Shown here: in pieces, positions 36,475 through 45,330 of the stretch
Layout of the letters: each line of letters opens with the position of its first letter
How positions within the stretch are numbered: position 1 is the first letter of the stretch
Assembly: GCA_052148155.1 (NCBI GenBank)
Contig: JBKQIY010000201.1
Span: 1 to 64,000 of the forward strand
DNA: 64,000 nucleotides
Direction of reading: 5' to 3'
From: JBBQER01 sp052148155
GTDB taxonomy: Bacteria > Actinomycetota > Acidimicrobiia > IMCC26256 > PALSA-610
The notes under the pieces: model-generated
Databases searched by the model: none
Told to the model about the DNA's origin: nothing
Seen by the model: the letters and a program-made list of their open reading frames with translations, nothing else
Program-made: the position numbers and the translations under genes

Positions 36475-36702
36475 CGGACGGTCACCTCGGCCGCTGGTGC
36501 TCTCTTCGTGATGGCCGAGACACTCGCGCCTGTCGACCCATCAACTCGAGCCATCCCTGAATCCGACGTCATCGCGTTGCGGTCCCGGCGTACTGGGCCA
36601 CCATCGGAGCCGGACTTGGTGGCTCGCGTTTGAAGCACTTGGTCCGACTCGAAGGCAACGGTTGGTTCTGTCTCAAGGGCCGAGTGGCTTGACGGTGTCC
36701 TG

Positions 36703-37011
36703 CTACGAAGCGTCCGGACCGTCCCAATCGTGCTGCACGATGATGCGCTGCCCGATGGTCTTGCTTGCGTGATCACGGACATAAGCCTGATGAAGTGGAT
36801 GGACGACGTAGCGGCGGGCGGCCGCGAAGTCGGCGAAGTCCGCCACCACCACGAAGTCGAAGTTGTCACCGAAGTGACCAGCATCGTCGCCGCAGGTCAT
36901 GGCGAGCAGTTCGGGTATCGCTCGAAGTGCATCGAGCGCGTCCCGAAATGCCTGCTTTGCCGCGGGTGAAACTCCTTCAGCCCACTAATACACAACAACC
37001 TGGCGAAACAT
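36703..37011 (-). pseudogene. Dabb (stress-responsive A/B barrel) gene with in-frame stop
   Basis: ATG 37011 has a near-perfect Shine-Dalgarno (GGAGGGAGGTG). The frame reads MFRQVVVY, then TAG at 36985-36987, then WAEGVSPAAKQAFRDALDAL, and on through FDFVVVADFADFAAARRYVV with HPLHQAYV to a stop at 36703. Apart from the stop at codon 9 it is a normal ferredoxin-like Dabb domain of about 100 residues. CAG to TAG is a plausible single change. A shortened product from internal ATG 36900 would lack the first strand. Confidence 0.8.
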
Positions 37012-37018
37012 CGTTGCA

Positions 37019-37038
37019 CCTCCCTCCACCGAGGGAGG
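37019..37038 (-). promoter_or_regulatory. hairpin overlapping the Dabb Shine-Dalgarno site
   Basis: An 8-bp perfect inverted repeat (CCTCCCTC / GAGGGAGG) with a 4-nt loop. On the minus-strand transcript one arm contains the Shine-Dalgarno sequence of the Dabb gene, so folding could hide the ribosome site. Confidence 0.4.
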
Positions 37039-37376
37039 GTAGATGCGGCGGGTCCGCGCTTGGCGACGCAACCAGTGGATGGCGTTCGCGGGGGTAGTTG
37101 TCCGCAAGGGCGACCCGGCCAAGACTTCGGTTGGGGCCACAGCGTGGAGCACGACAACATCGAACTGTTCGAGGACAGGAAACTCACTGAGCCAGTTCCT
37201 TCGGTGGCGAGACCGTCACCGAAGAGGCAGCCGGTCGGAACTCGCTCGTTCGAATGAGCTCCGTTCCCGCACGCCCATCTCGAGGACAACCTTCGTCTGC
37301 AGTGTGCTGTCGGCGTCACCCGGCGCCGGAGGGCAGGTATTGCCGTTCGTCGCGTTCATCGACTATCGAGTGGTCA

Positions 37377-37693
37377 ATGAAGTTGACTTACTCGGCTATC
37401 GCGTCGCTCGACGGCTACATCGAAGACCGGACGGGAGCCATCGATTGGGGCGCCCCGATGAGGAGGTGCACGCCGTCATCAACGACGTCGAGTGCCGATA
37501 CCGCGGACACGACGAGACCCTTCGCTGCGCGCTGTCCCCGACCCGCACCGCAATGCAGCGCAGTTGTTCGCACGCAGACGTTGGCAAGAACCTCTGGACG
37601 AGCGGAACGACCGGTCTGAGGTTGGGGGCTACCACCCCTGAGATTGGGGTGCTGGTCCACCTTGTCGAGGACGGTCGTCCCGGGGTCGAATAG
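37377..37693 (+). pseudogene. remnant of RibD-type dihydrofolate reductase-like gene
   Basis: ATG 37377 begins MKLTYSAIASLDGYIEDRTG and AIDWGAP, the standard N terminus of RibD C-terminal-domain reductases. A one-base shift is then needed to read DEEVHAVINDVE. After that neither frame keeps family similarity. So there is an early frameshift and loss of the remaining roughly 130 codons. Confidence 0.6.
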
Positions 37694-37778
37694 GGACGTG
37701 GTCGGGGAGAAGCTGTGTTGCGGTGCGACTGGACCGCATCGGCCGCGCGCGTGATCGATCCGCACGTGGACGGCTGAC

Positions 37779-40166
37779 GTGCGCGCCGTGTGGAGCTTGG
37801 CCGGGCGAGAGATCCGGCGTCGTTGGCGCACTGTCGTCGCGCTGGTGTTGTTGGTTGGCGCGGTAGGCGCGATCGTGCTCGCGACGGCTGCTGGTGCGCG
37901 CCGTACCAGCACTGCGCTAGCTCGGTTTAACTCGTCGAGCCGTGCCGCGACCGTCCAGCTGCAGGTCCCGACAGTCACCGCTGCGCAGTTACGCGCGTTC
38001 GGGCGGATACCGGAGGTCGCCAGTTTCGGGCTCGCGAGCGGGATCTATGTGCTCGACCCGAAGGCACCGAATCTGACGATCGTTGCCGAACCGAACACGC
38101 AGGTCGGCACGGTGGTCGATCGTGCGCGGGTGATCGCCGGACGTGCCGCGAGCCCGGCGGCGGTCGATGAGGTCGCGATCGACGAGAGCGTCGCGGCGCA
38201 GATACACCTCGGGATCGGCGATCATCTCGATGTCGCTTCGTTCACGCCCAAACAGATCGCGGTCGCGTTGCGGGGCGGCAATCTTGGTGCTCCGGCGGGA
38301 CCGCGTGTTTCGCTGCGGATCGTTGGGCTGGTCCGACGGCCGTTCGATCTGGGCCGTCGGGGTGCGACGGGCGGGATCACGATCCTGACACCGGCGTTCT
38401 ACCGCGCCTACTCAGGCCGCATGGGCGGTTTCCCCGGGTGGACCATCCGGGCCCGTACCCGCAACGGCCTTCCTGACATTCCCCAGATCAAAGCGGCGGC
38501 GTTACGGATCTTCGGACCGTCGCCCAACTTGTCAGTGACGAACCCGGCGACAGAGGCTGGTGGCGCGCAAGACGCGATCGATGTGCTCACGATCGCGTTG
38601 TGGATCCTCGCCGGCGTTGTCGCCGTGGCAGGCGCGGTGGCGATCGGGATCGTGTTGACCCGCGAGATCGCGCTGCCGAGTTTCGATCAGGAAACGTTAC
38701 GTGCGCTAGGTATGACCCGTTTCCAGCGTCGGGCGATCAGCGCACCCCGAGCGTTCCTCGTCGGGCTTGGTGGGGCGCTGGTCGCGGTCGTCGCGGCCGC
38801 GGCCGCGTCGGGGTTGTTCCCGATCGGTATCGCTCGGATCGCCGAACCTGATCCGGGCGTGCGTCTCGACTGGCCAGTCCTTGCTCTCGGATTCGTCGCG
38901 CTCGCCGTGGCGGTCCTCGTGATCGCGTTCGTCGCGACCTTTCGCAACGCCCAGGCCGCTGCCGTTGACGCGGACGCGCCGATCAGTCGACGTACCTCAA
39001 CTATCGCGGCACAGGCCGGCCTGCCGCCAACGGCCACGAACGGGCTCCGCATGGCACTCGAACGGGGACGCGGACGCACCGCGGTCCCGGTCCGATCCGC
39101 GTTCGTCGGCGCGGTGCTGGGTGTCTTCGGCGTCACTGCAGTGTTCGTGTTCGCGTCCAGCCTCAACCACCTCGTCACGACCCCGCGCTTATACGGATGG
39201 ACCTGGAACTTCTCGGCGCCCGACAACACCTCCGCGTCGCCGAACTCGTGTATCCGCTCCGACTACGGCCTGCTCAAAGAGCCAGGCGTTGGTGCCCTTG
39301 TCTCCGTATGTGAGGAAACGGACAACATCGAACTTGACGGACATGAAACGACCGGCTGGAGCTTCACCTCGCTACGCGGCACGATCGAACCGGAAATCAT
39401 CGCCGGCCGAGCGCCCGCCACCCCGCTCGAAGTTGCGCTCGGATCAACAACCCTGCGAACCCTCGGCAAACACATCGGCGACACCGTCCAAGCCTCCGGC
39501 CCCCACACCAAACACGAGTACCTCATCGTCGGACAAGCTGTGTTCCCTGCGATCGGCCAAATACAGCCCCTCGCTGACGGCGCCGCGTTCACCGGCTCGG
39601 GTTTCGCACCTTTGTTCGATCCGAACAATTTCAGCCGCTACCTCCTCGGCGACTTCACCCCAAATGCCAACCGGGCCGCCGTCGAACACTGGATCGCAAC
39701 CAACCCCGACCTCAGCCCAGCCAGCGTGCCGTCACTCCCAGTCGAAATCGACCGTATCCACCAAATCGACTGGCTCCCCACCACCCTCGCCATCCTTCTC
39801 GCCGCCCTCGCGCTCATCGCGGTCGGTCACGCCGTCATCACCTCGGTCCGTCGACGCCGCCGCGAACTCGCGCTCCTCAAAACCCTCGGTTTCAAACGCC
39901 GACAAGTCCGCATCACTATCGCCTGGCAAGCCACCACCCTCGCCGCTATCGGACTCCTCATCGGACTTCCAACCGGACTCGTCGCCGGCCGACTCGCATG
40001 GCGACTCATCGCGAACAACCTCGGCGTTACGAACACCTCCACGACTCCGACGCTCGCGCTCGCCCTCGTCATCCCCGCCACCATCGCCCTCATCAACCTC
40101 GTCGCTTTCCTCCCTGCCCGCACCGCCGCACACACCCGACCGGCCCTCACCCTCAGATCAGAATGA
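37779..40166 (+). CDS. FtsX-like ABC transporter permease
   Basis: 795 residues from GTG 37779. An N-terminal membrane helix (TVVALVLLVGAVGAIVLATA) precedes a large extracytoplasmic MacB-type domain. Three helices follow at about 270-390 (ILAGVVAVAGAVAIGIVL and others), then a second extracytoplasmic domain and a second FtsX block at about 665-785 (TLAILLAALALIAVGHAVIT, AATTLAAIGLLIGLPTG-like). This is the duplicated 4+4 layout of FtsX/MacB-type permeases. No ATP-binding subunit is encoded within 5 kb on either side, unusual for the family. GC content and codon use look native. Confidence 0.85.
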   Translation: MRAVWSLAGREIRRRWRTVVALVLLVGAVGAIVLATAAGARRTSTALARFNSSSRAATVQLQVPTVTAAQLRAFGRIPEVASFGLASGIYVLDPKAPNLTIVAEPNTQVGTVVDRARVIAGRAASPAAVDEVAIDESVAAQIHLGIGDHLDVASFTPKQIAVALRGGNLGAPAGPRVSLRIVGLVRRPFDLGRRGATGGITILTPAFYRAYSGRMGGFPGWTIRARTRNGLPDIPQIKAAALRIFGPSPNLSVTNPATEAGGAQDAIDVLTIALWILAGVVAVAGAVAIGIVLTREIALPSFDQETLRALGMTRFQRRAISAPRAFLVGLGGALVAVVAAAAASGLFPIGIARIAEPDPGVRLDWPVLALGFVALAVAVLVIAFVATFRNAQAAAVDADAPISRRTSTIAAQAGLPPTATNGLRMALERGRGRTAVPVRSAFVGAVLGVFGVTAVFVFASSLNHLVTTPRLYGWTWNFSAPDNTSASPNSCIRSDYGLLKEPGVGALVSVCEETDNIELDGHETTGWSFTSLRGTIEPEIIAGRAPATPLEVALGSTTLRTLGKHIGDTVQASGPHTKHEYLIVGQAVFPAIGQIQPLADGAAFTGSGFAPLFDPNNFSRYLLGDFTPNANRAAVEHWIATNPDLSPASVPSLPVEIDRIHQIDWLPTTLAILLAALALIAVGHAVITSVRRRRRELALLKTLGFKRRQVRITIAWQATTLAAIGLLIGLPTGLVAGRLAWRLIANNLGVTNTSTTPTLALALVIPATIALINLVAFLPARTAAHTRPALTLRSE

Positions 40167-40399
40167 GCCGGCGCATGTCATCAGAGCGCTCCAGGACAAA
40201 GATCCCAGGACGACGCTCGCCGCGGTGAGCCGGCGATGCCCGTTTACGTCGGCAGCGAGACGGTCGCGATCGCAGTCGATCGCCGCTTCGCGAACCCCGC
40301 CACTTACCGGACCGGGCGTGTGCACCCCTCTTTAGGGGGCGTCGTTCGTGGAGCTGCGGTCGATCAGCACCGAACGTGCGCGAGCACGCAGTGCTGGAA

Positions 40400-40424
40400 A
40401 GTACTTGCCAGATAGGCAAGTACT
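40400..40424. promoter_or_regulatory. perfect 10-bp-arm palindromic operator
   Basis: Arms AGTACTTGCC (40400-40409) and GGCAAGTACT (40415-40424) are separated by AGATA. It overlaps a -35-like TTGCCA. Spacing and symmetry fit a dimeric winged-helix repressor, probably the regulator encoded second in this operon (40944-41243). Confidence 0.7.
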
Positions 40425-40434
40425 ACCGTAAGGT
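40405..40434 (+). promoter_or_regulatory. predicted sigma-70-type promoter
   Basis: TTGCCA (40405-40410) and TAAGGT (40429-40434) are 18 bp apart, about 30 bp before the first start codon of the operon. Confidence 0.5.
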
Positions 40435-40464
40435 TGGATGCGTGGCCTGTAAATCGATCTCGCA

Positions 40465-40941
40465 ATGACGGCGAGTATGCAACCGAACGACGCGGTGGAT
40501 GCGTTGGCGGAGATCCGCCAACGTCAACGGCAGGTGATCAACGCCGTGCGCATCCCATTGTGGTACTGGTGTTTGGTCGCCGGGTCGATGATCGGCCTAT
40601 CCGCGGCAGTTGATTCGCACCGGGCGGTTGCCGTCGGTCTCGGCGTGACCCTGTTCGTGTTGGTCGTCGCCGGCGCGTCGGCATGGCTCGTGTTCGGCTG
40701 GTACCGAGGCGCGCGCGTGCACCGCGACCTGCTCGGATCGGCGGCTGCGGTCAGCATCGTGGCCTTCGTGTGGCTGCTCGTCGGCGGAACGCTTGCCCTC
40801 GCGTTCGGTCTGCGCGCCGCGCACGTCACGCACCCGGCGACGATCGCGTCTGGAGGCGCGGCGCTCGCAATCCTGGCCGGCGGACCGGCACTCAACCGCA
40901 GGCTGCGACGCACCATGTTGGATCACGGTACGTCGGACTGA
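40465..40941 (+). CDS. small polytopic membrane protein, unknown
   Basis: 158 residues from ATG 40465; ATG 40477 is an alternative. A short amphipathic N terminus (DALAEIRQRQRQVINAVRIP) precedes four hydrophobic segments (WYWCLVAGSMIGLSAAV, AVGLGVTLFVLVVAGASAWL, AAVSIVAFVWLLVGGTLALA, PATIASGGAALAILAGGPAL). Similar proteins are commonly paired with small winged-helix regulators in actinobacteria. It is followed after 2 bp by such a regulator and preceded by a palindromic operator, so expression is probably autoregulated. Confidence 0.75.
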   Translation: MTASMQPNDAVDALAEIRQRQRQVINAVRIPLWYWCLVAGSMIGLSAAVDSHRAVAVGLGVTLFVLVVAGASAWLVFGWYRGARVHRDLLGSAAAVSIVAFVWLLVGGTLALAFGLRAAHVTHPATIASGGAALAILAGGPALNRRLRRTMLDHGTSD

Positions 40942-40943
40942 GC

Positions 40944-41243
40944 ATGATCCCGGCCGAATTCGATGAGCTGATCCACCCGCCGACTCGTCTTTCGATCGTC
41001 GCGCTGCTCGCGGCGACCGAGTGGGCGGACTTCAAGTTCATTCGTGACCGACTTGAACTGTCGGATTCCGCGCTGTCGAAACAACTCACCACTCTCGCCG
41101 ACGCGGGTTACATCACTATCCGCAAACGCTTCGTCGGCAAGCTGCCACGCACCTCCGCGAAGCTCACACGAACCGGGCGCAACGCGTTCAACCGTCACGT
41201 CACCGCGCTGCAAGCACTCATCACGCAACACGATGGACGCTGA
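40944..41243 (+). CDS. winged-helix DNA-binding regulator (ArsR/PadR-like, HTH_34 type)
   Basis: 99 residues from ATG 40944, two bases after the preceding stop. The pattern LIHPPTRLSIVALLAATEWA, FKFIRDRLELSDSALSKQLT, LADAGYITIRKRF and RTSAKLTRTGRNAFNRHVTAL is a complete winged helix of the HTH_34 group (the 'transcriptional regulator' beside membrane proteins). It lacks metal-binding Cys motifs. It probably binds the palindrome 40400-40424 and represses its own operon; the signal is unknown. Confidence 0.88.
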   Translation: MIPAEFDELIHPPTRLSIVALLAATEWADFKFIRDRLELSDSALSKQLTTLADAGYITIRKRFVGKLPRTSAKLTRTGRNAFNRHVTALQALITQHDGR

Positions 41244-41684
41244 GGCACCTCCCGTCATCACCGATCACCGAGCCGGGACACGGCCAATCGGGTTGCCCAC
41301 GTCCTGCACCATCCCCGATGAAGACGTCACGCGCTCAAACGATCGATCGTGCTCAACACCCGGCGCGTGCGCACCGGCCGGTCCAACCAAGCACTTCCAC
41401 GTCGAGTACCAGCGACAACTCGACGACGCGAGCCAATACTCGCGCGACGCGTTCGCTACGGTTCGAACGATATGCACGCGCCTGACATGACTCGATGTCG
41501 ACATGACGCAGGGCCCGCAGGCGCCTTGACCTGTCGACGGAAGCTAATAGACGTCGACGTCGCGGCCGACCAAATCATGCGGGCTCGCACTGCGACGGCT
41601 CCGACACCCATCGGCGACTGATCCCAAGACGACCGATACCCGGCGATCCCAGATCGCGTGGTTCGACCCGCGTTCGAGGGCACG
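41244..41684. other. intergenic region between convergent genes
   Basis: About 440 bp with short frames lacking family features. No clear hairpin was recognised. Confidence 0.35.
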
Positions 41685-42176
41685 TCACGTCTGGGCTGGG
41701 GCGTCATGATGTTCGGGGGTCATGTCGTAGGTGATCCAGGTCGTGCGGGTGGCGACGTGGTCATATACCGATCGTGCCCGGTAATTGTCGTCAGCGGTGG
41801 TCCAGCGGACGATCGCCCAGTCGCGTTCGGTCGCGATGCGGTTGATCTCCGCGAGGAGCGCGTCGACGACTCCAGTACCTCGAGTTGCCGGCTCGACGAA
41901 GAGGTCATCCAGGTAGCCGCACACCACGCCGCGAAGGGGACGCACCCATTCGCGTAGGTGCGCGAGGCCTTGCGGTTCGTCGATCTCGTTGCCTCTGTCG
42001 TCGACCGGTACCGCGACGAGTGCCTCGACGCTACGGTCGTCGTGGATCCATTGCCAGACTCTGCGCTGGTGCTCGTCGTTCGTGGGCCACCCGTAGAAGT
42101 CCGCGTACCCTCGAAATAGGCGGGCCCACGGATCAAATTCGTCGCTTCGAACCGGCCGTATCTTCCAGGCGCTCAC
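41685..42176 (-). CDS. GNAT family N-acetyltransferase
   Basis: 163 residues from GTG 42176, with GAGGAGG upstream. The fold is clear: MSAWKIRPVRSDEFDPWARL, then VVCGYLDDLFVEPATRGTGV with the acetyl-CoA loop, ALLAEINRIATERDW and VRWTTADDNYRARSVYDHVA. The pyrophosphate loop reads RGTGVV. Related proteins acetylate small amines or antibiotics. It is the only gene on this transcript as far as seen. Confidence 0.88.
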   Translation of the reverse strand: MSAWKIRPVRSDEFDPWARLFRGYADFYGWPTNDEHQRRVWQWIHDDRSVEALVAVPVDDRGNEIDEPQGLAHLREWVRPLRGVVCGYLDDLFVEPATRGTGVVDALLAEINRIATERDWAIVRWTTADDNYRARSVYDHVATRTTWITYDMTPEHHDAPAQT

Positions 42177-42392
42177 AGCGACCTCCTCGTCGACATGGTG
42201 TTCGCCGTGGTGAAGTTACTGAGCCTGGGCCACACTGACCGCTGCATTCTCCGCAGCGCAGCGTCCGCGCGCGACCGAAGTGCAAGAAAGGGTTGGATGA
42301 CGCGCCATCGCCGTTCGGGCCCGGTCGCAAGATTCGTCACGCGCTATAGGTCGTCGCACGAGGACGGTCGTTTGGTGGTTTGGCAGGGAGGG

Positions 42393-43268
42393 TCACGGGT
42401 CGAGGCGGGCGTGTGCGTGTTGGAGTGCGGGGGATGGTCCGAGCGTCCAGCCGAGTGCGTCGATGAGTGCCCGGGCTGCGGGTTCGGACACGACTCGGCC
42501 CGTGACCGGTCCGGGTATCAGGAGGCCGAGCGTGAGTCGCTGGCGGAGTGGGATGAGACTGATCGCCCCGGCGAGCAGGATCGCGTAAGGGCCTCGCGCG
42601 GCGATCGGGAGCGCCGGCCACGTCAGGAAGCGGACCGCGGTGCGAGCCTCAGGTGTTGCGCGTTGCTCGGGGTGGTAGCGGATCCAGTCGTGCAGTTCTG
42701 CGGCCGAGGTGAGCGATTCGCGTACACCGAGCCGTGCGCCGAGTTGGGCCATTTCGGCGACGTAACGGTCGGCATCGTCGGATCGGAGCCCGGGCCCGAT
42801 CCGCTGGTAGGCGAGCAGGAAGCTTTGCACTTCGACGTGATGCACCCACGCGAGCAGTTCCGGACAGTTCGCTGCGTAGGCCCGCCCATCCGAAGCCTCC
42901 CCACTCACGCGGTCGTGGATGCCGTGCACCGCGGCGATCGCGTTGTCGGCGTCGGCGGTGGTCCCGTAGGTGGTTGTTGTGATAAATGCTGCGGTGCGCC
43001 CGAGACGGCCGAGCGGATCAGTGCGGTACTGCGAGTGCTGCGCCACGCCCGCCATCGCGAGCGGATGCAGCGTCTGCACGAGCAGCGCACGGATACCACC
43101 AACCAGTACCGAGAGGTGCGAATGCACGCGCCAGGTGACACTGTCCGGACCGAACAAGCCAGCGTCGCCGGGCGCGGTCGGCGTGCCAACCGCGGGTGCT
43201 CGGAACAGGCCCCGTACCGTCGTACTCGTTGCGCGACGCACGAACGTCACGGGATCGGACACACGCAC
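42393..43268 (-). CDS. oxygenase MpaB family protein (DUF2236)
   Basis: 291 residues from GTG 43268. The signature GGIRALLVQTLHPLAMAGVA is the core of the MpaB/DUF2236 family; LLAWVHHVEVQSFLLAYQRI gives the second His-rich helix. Members bind heme b and include the MpaB oxygenase and latex-clearing-protein-like enzymes. The protein is helical; a membrane-like segment lies near the C terminus (YAILLAGAISLIPLRQRL). Its substrate cannot be inferred. Length is usual for the family. Confidence 0.9.
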   Translation of the reverse strand: MRVSDPVTFVRRATSTTVRGLFRAPAVGTPTAPGDAGLFGPDSVTWRVHSHLSVLVGGIRALLVQTLHPLAMAGVAQHSQYRTDPLGRLGRTAAFITTTTYGTTADADNAIAAVHGIHDRVSGEASDGRAYAANCPELLAWVHHVEVQSFLLAYQRIGPGLRSDDADRYVAEMAQLGARLGVRESLTSAAELHDWIRYHPEQRATPEARTAVRFLTWPALPIAARGPYAILLAGAISLIPLRQRLTLGLLIPGPVTGRVVSEPAARALIDALGWTLGPSPALQHAHARLDP

Positions 43269-43557
43269 ACCATCACGTTACGGCAACGCGGCCGGGCCGC
43301 TTCGCATGTCGAGTTGTATCAGTTAATCGACGAGACCGGCGAATCTAGGCGTCGTCGGTGATACCGCCACAACGCGAGGTGCGCGCTTGCGACGGATGCC
43401 GGGTGCGGGACAGGTTCGCGAACGCTGGGGCCGTTCCTGGCGGTGGGTGGCTGGATTTATGGGACTGTCCGCTGTTTCGTTGTGTGCTGGTCTGCGCAAT
43501 GCGCGCCGGGCCTCAGGTTCGCAAGGTTGGAGTGAGCGGCCGAAGTCGGCCGTCTCG

Positions 43558-43854
43558 CTATGAACCGGAGTTGTCGACGATCTGGGCGATTTCGACGAAG
43601 TCGATGGTTGGCGCTACTCCGTAGAGATCGGTCACCCGGTCGCGCAACTCCTCTGAGAAGAACCGTTCTGCGGCGTCTTGCGACTCCCAGACGTAGAAGT
43701 TTGTGGCTCGCTGCTGTTTCTCGTCGAGTGTGAAGAACTTGAAGCGCAGGCTCGGCATGCCTTCGAACATGGCGCGGGCGTTTTCGGCCACCTTGGTTAC
43801 GCGAGCGCGATCGAAGTCGCCTTGGTAGTCGAACGTGACATTTACTCCGATCAC
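43558..43854 (-). CDS. YdhR-like / monooxygenase-type ferredoxin-fold protein
   Basis: 98 residues from GTG 43854, with GAGGAGG ten bases upstream. IGVNVTFDYQGDFDRARVTK, then MPSLRFKFFTLDEKQQRATN, FYVWESQDAAERFFSEELRD and DFVEIAQIVDN: the dimeric alpha/beta-barrel pattern of YdhR and related antibiotic-biosynthesis-monooxygenase-like proteins. Catalytic activity is unproven for most members. The frame continues upstream to 44428 without conservation. Confidence 0.8.
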   Translation of the reverse strand: MIGVNVTFDYQGDFDRARVTKVAENARAMFEGMPSLRFKFFTLDEKQQRATNFYVWESQDAAERFFSEELRDRVTDLYGVAPTIDFVEIAQIVDNSGS

Positions 43855-44081
43855 CGTGCCTCCTCGGGTGCAGTACGGCCAGTCCGTGACTCGGAACGAG
43901 GCGATGGTAATCGTGGCGGCGGTGAGTCGCCAGGGCCCGGCCGAGCGCGCGTACCCGCCGAATGGGCGTTGAGTTCCACGGCGGCGATTCGTCCGCTGGC
44001 AACCCCATACGGGATTGGTGAGGCGGAGATGGGCTACGAGCGACCTTGGCTGCCGAGACAGTCGCCGATTCGGCGCGCGTG

Positions 44082-44468
44082 TCAGCGGACCTCTCGCTCC
44101 AGCTTCGACGCATTGTCGGTGAGTACGGCGCGCCACCCGGAATCGTCCCCGAAGTGGAAGTAAATGTGACCAACGAGCGACCCGTCTTCCTGCAGCGACG
44201 CCCAGCCACGCCCGCTTGCGGCATCGCCCTCATCGCTGCCATCCCACGAAAACTCGACAGCCGGCCGGCCTTCACGGGTTGTCTTGCGGCAGTCCATCCA
44301 TCCTTCAACGGCGATAAAACGGAAGCAGCCCGAGTCATCCTTGCCGAACTCGATGAAGGCAGGACCGACCAAGTCGATCGCATCCCGATCCCACAGATCC
44401 ATCTCGACGATACGCCACCTCCCCGCAATGCGCATTATCTCTCGCCTCACTGACACGTCGGCGAACAT
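44082..44468 (-). CDS. conserved hypothetical protein
   Basis: 128 residues from ATG 44468. RWRIVEMDLWDRDAIDLVGP, AFIEFGKDDSGCFRFIAVEG, WMDCRKTTREGRPAVEFSWD and SGRGWASLQEDGSLVGHIYF form a strongly conserved, all-beta pattern that I recognise from many bacteria as an uncharacterised family (lipocalin-like shape suspected). No function is assigned. Confidence 0.82.
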   Translation of the reverse strand: MFADVSVRREIMRIAGRWRIVEMDLWDRDAIDLVGPAFIEFGKDDSGCFRFIAVEGWMDCRKTTREGRPAVEFSWDGSDEGDAASGRGWASLQEDGSLVGHIYFHFGDDSGWRAVLTDNASKLEREVR

Positions 44469-44811
44469 CTTGACGAGTACCGAGCAATCTTTCCAGGCGT
44501 GCGTCTCACCGTCCGGTACTGGGAGGCCCCGTGGGCGCGTGTTCGGGGAGCGTGATTGGCGACGCGCACATCGTCGACGTTCCTCTTCGTGGAAACCTGC
44601 GCGGGGGGCGCCGTTCTAACGCAAACACCGACTTTTCGCACGGCTGACTCTGGTTACAACTCGTTTCGTCCGCCCTGTGTGCGCGTCCTATGTGATGAGA
44701 GCGAGTACGGATTTATCGCGTAGCAGGTTTAGACGTCGGCGCGGAACAAGCTGGCCGGAACGCGCTTGATCTTGGCGTGCTCTTTGCTCGGTACTCCGGA
44801 GCGGACGACGG
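44469..44811. other. intergenic region
   Basis: About 340 bp between two minus-strand genes. Nothing recognisable apart from the probable promoter zone of the conserved hypothetical gene. Confidence 0.35.
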
Positions 44812-45210
44812 TCAGGCCTGCGCGATGCGCACGAGGTTGCCGGAGGGGTCGCGGAACGCGCAGTCGCGCGCGCCCCAGGGCTGGGAGGCCGGCTCCTGGA
44901 GGACCTCGGCGCCCGACGCCCGGACCTTCTCGAACGTAAGGTCGAGGTCGTCAGACCGGAAGATCGCAGCCTGCAGCGACCCCTGCGTTACGAGCGACAG
45001 GAGAGCGTCGCCTTCGGTCTGCGAACGACCTCTATGCGGGTGGAACAGGACGATGCCGACGTCCTGGCCCGGGGCGCCGACGGTGACCCACCGGAAGCCG
45101 TCGGAGGCAACGTCCTGTCGGACCTCGAGGCCGAGCGCGTCGCGGTAGAAGCCGAGCGCGTCGTCGGGGTCGTGGACAGGGATGAACATTGCGGAGACGG
45201 TGATTGCCAT
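44812..45210 (-). CDS. VOC family protein (glyoxalase/bleomycin-resistance fold)
   Basis: 132 residues from ATG 45210. MAITVSAMFIPVHDPDDALG, FYRDALGLEVRQDVASDGFR, then DDLDLTFEKVRASGAEVLQE and DCAFRDPSGNLVRIAQ: two beta-alpha-beta-beta-beta modules of the vicinal-oxygen-chelate fold. The first metal-ligand position is His in PVHDPD and the last Glu is replaced by Arg/Ile (NLVRIAQ), so metal binding may be incomplete. It lies downstream of an AraC regulator on the same strand, a frequent pairing. Confidence 0.88.
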   Translation of the reverse strand: MAITVSAMFIPVHDPDDALGFYRDALGLEVRQDVASDGFRWVTVGAPGQDVGIVLFHPHRGRSQTEGDALLSLVTQGSLQAAIFRSDDLDLTFEKVRASGAEVLQEPASQPWGARDCAFRDPSGNLVRIAQA

Positions 45211-45330
45211 GCAACGACTGTAGGAGCACCAACCCGTCGTGTGCTTCTCCGATCCTGCTCGGTGCCGCAGCGGGTCCGGCGTCCGGCACCGCCCCATTCG
45301 GAGCCAACCGCCGGCGCAGGTCGGCAGCAG

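Larger units (their letters stand above)
40167..40464. other. intergenic region with operator
   Basis: About 300 bp. The first 230 bp show nothing recognisable; the last part contains the palindrome and promoter described separately. Confidence 0.5.

Noticed and set aside
38965..40335. Plus-strand frame of 456 codons inside the permease gene
   Set aside because: Ser/Pro/Arg-rich shadow of the FtsX-like permease, which has clear membrane segments in the other frame.
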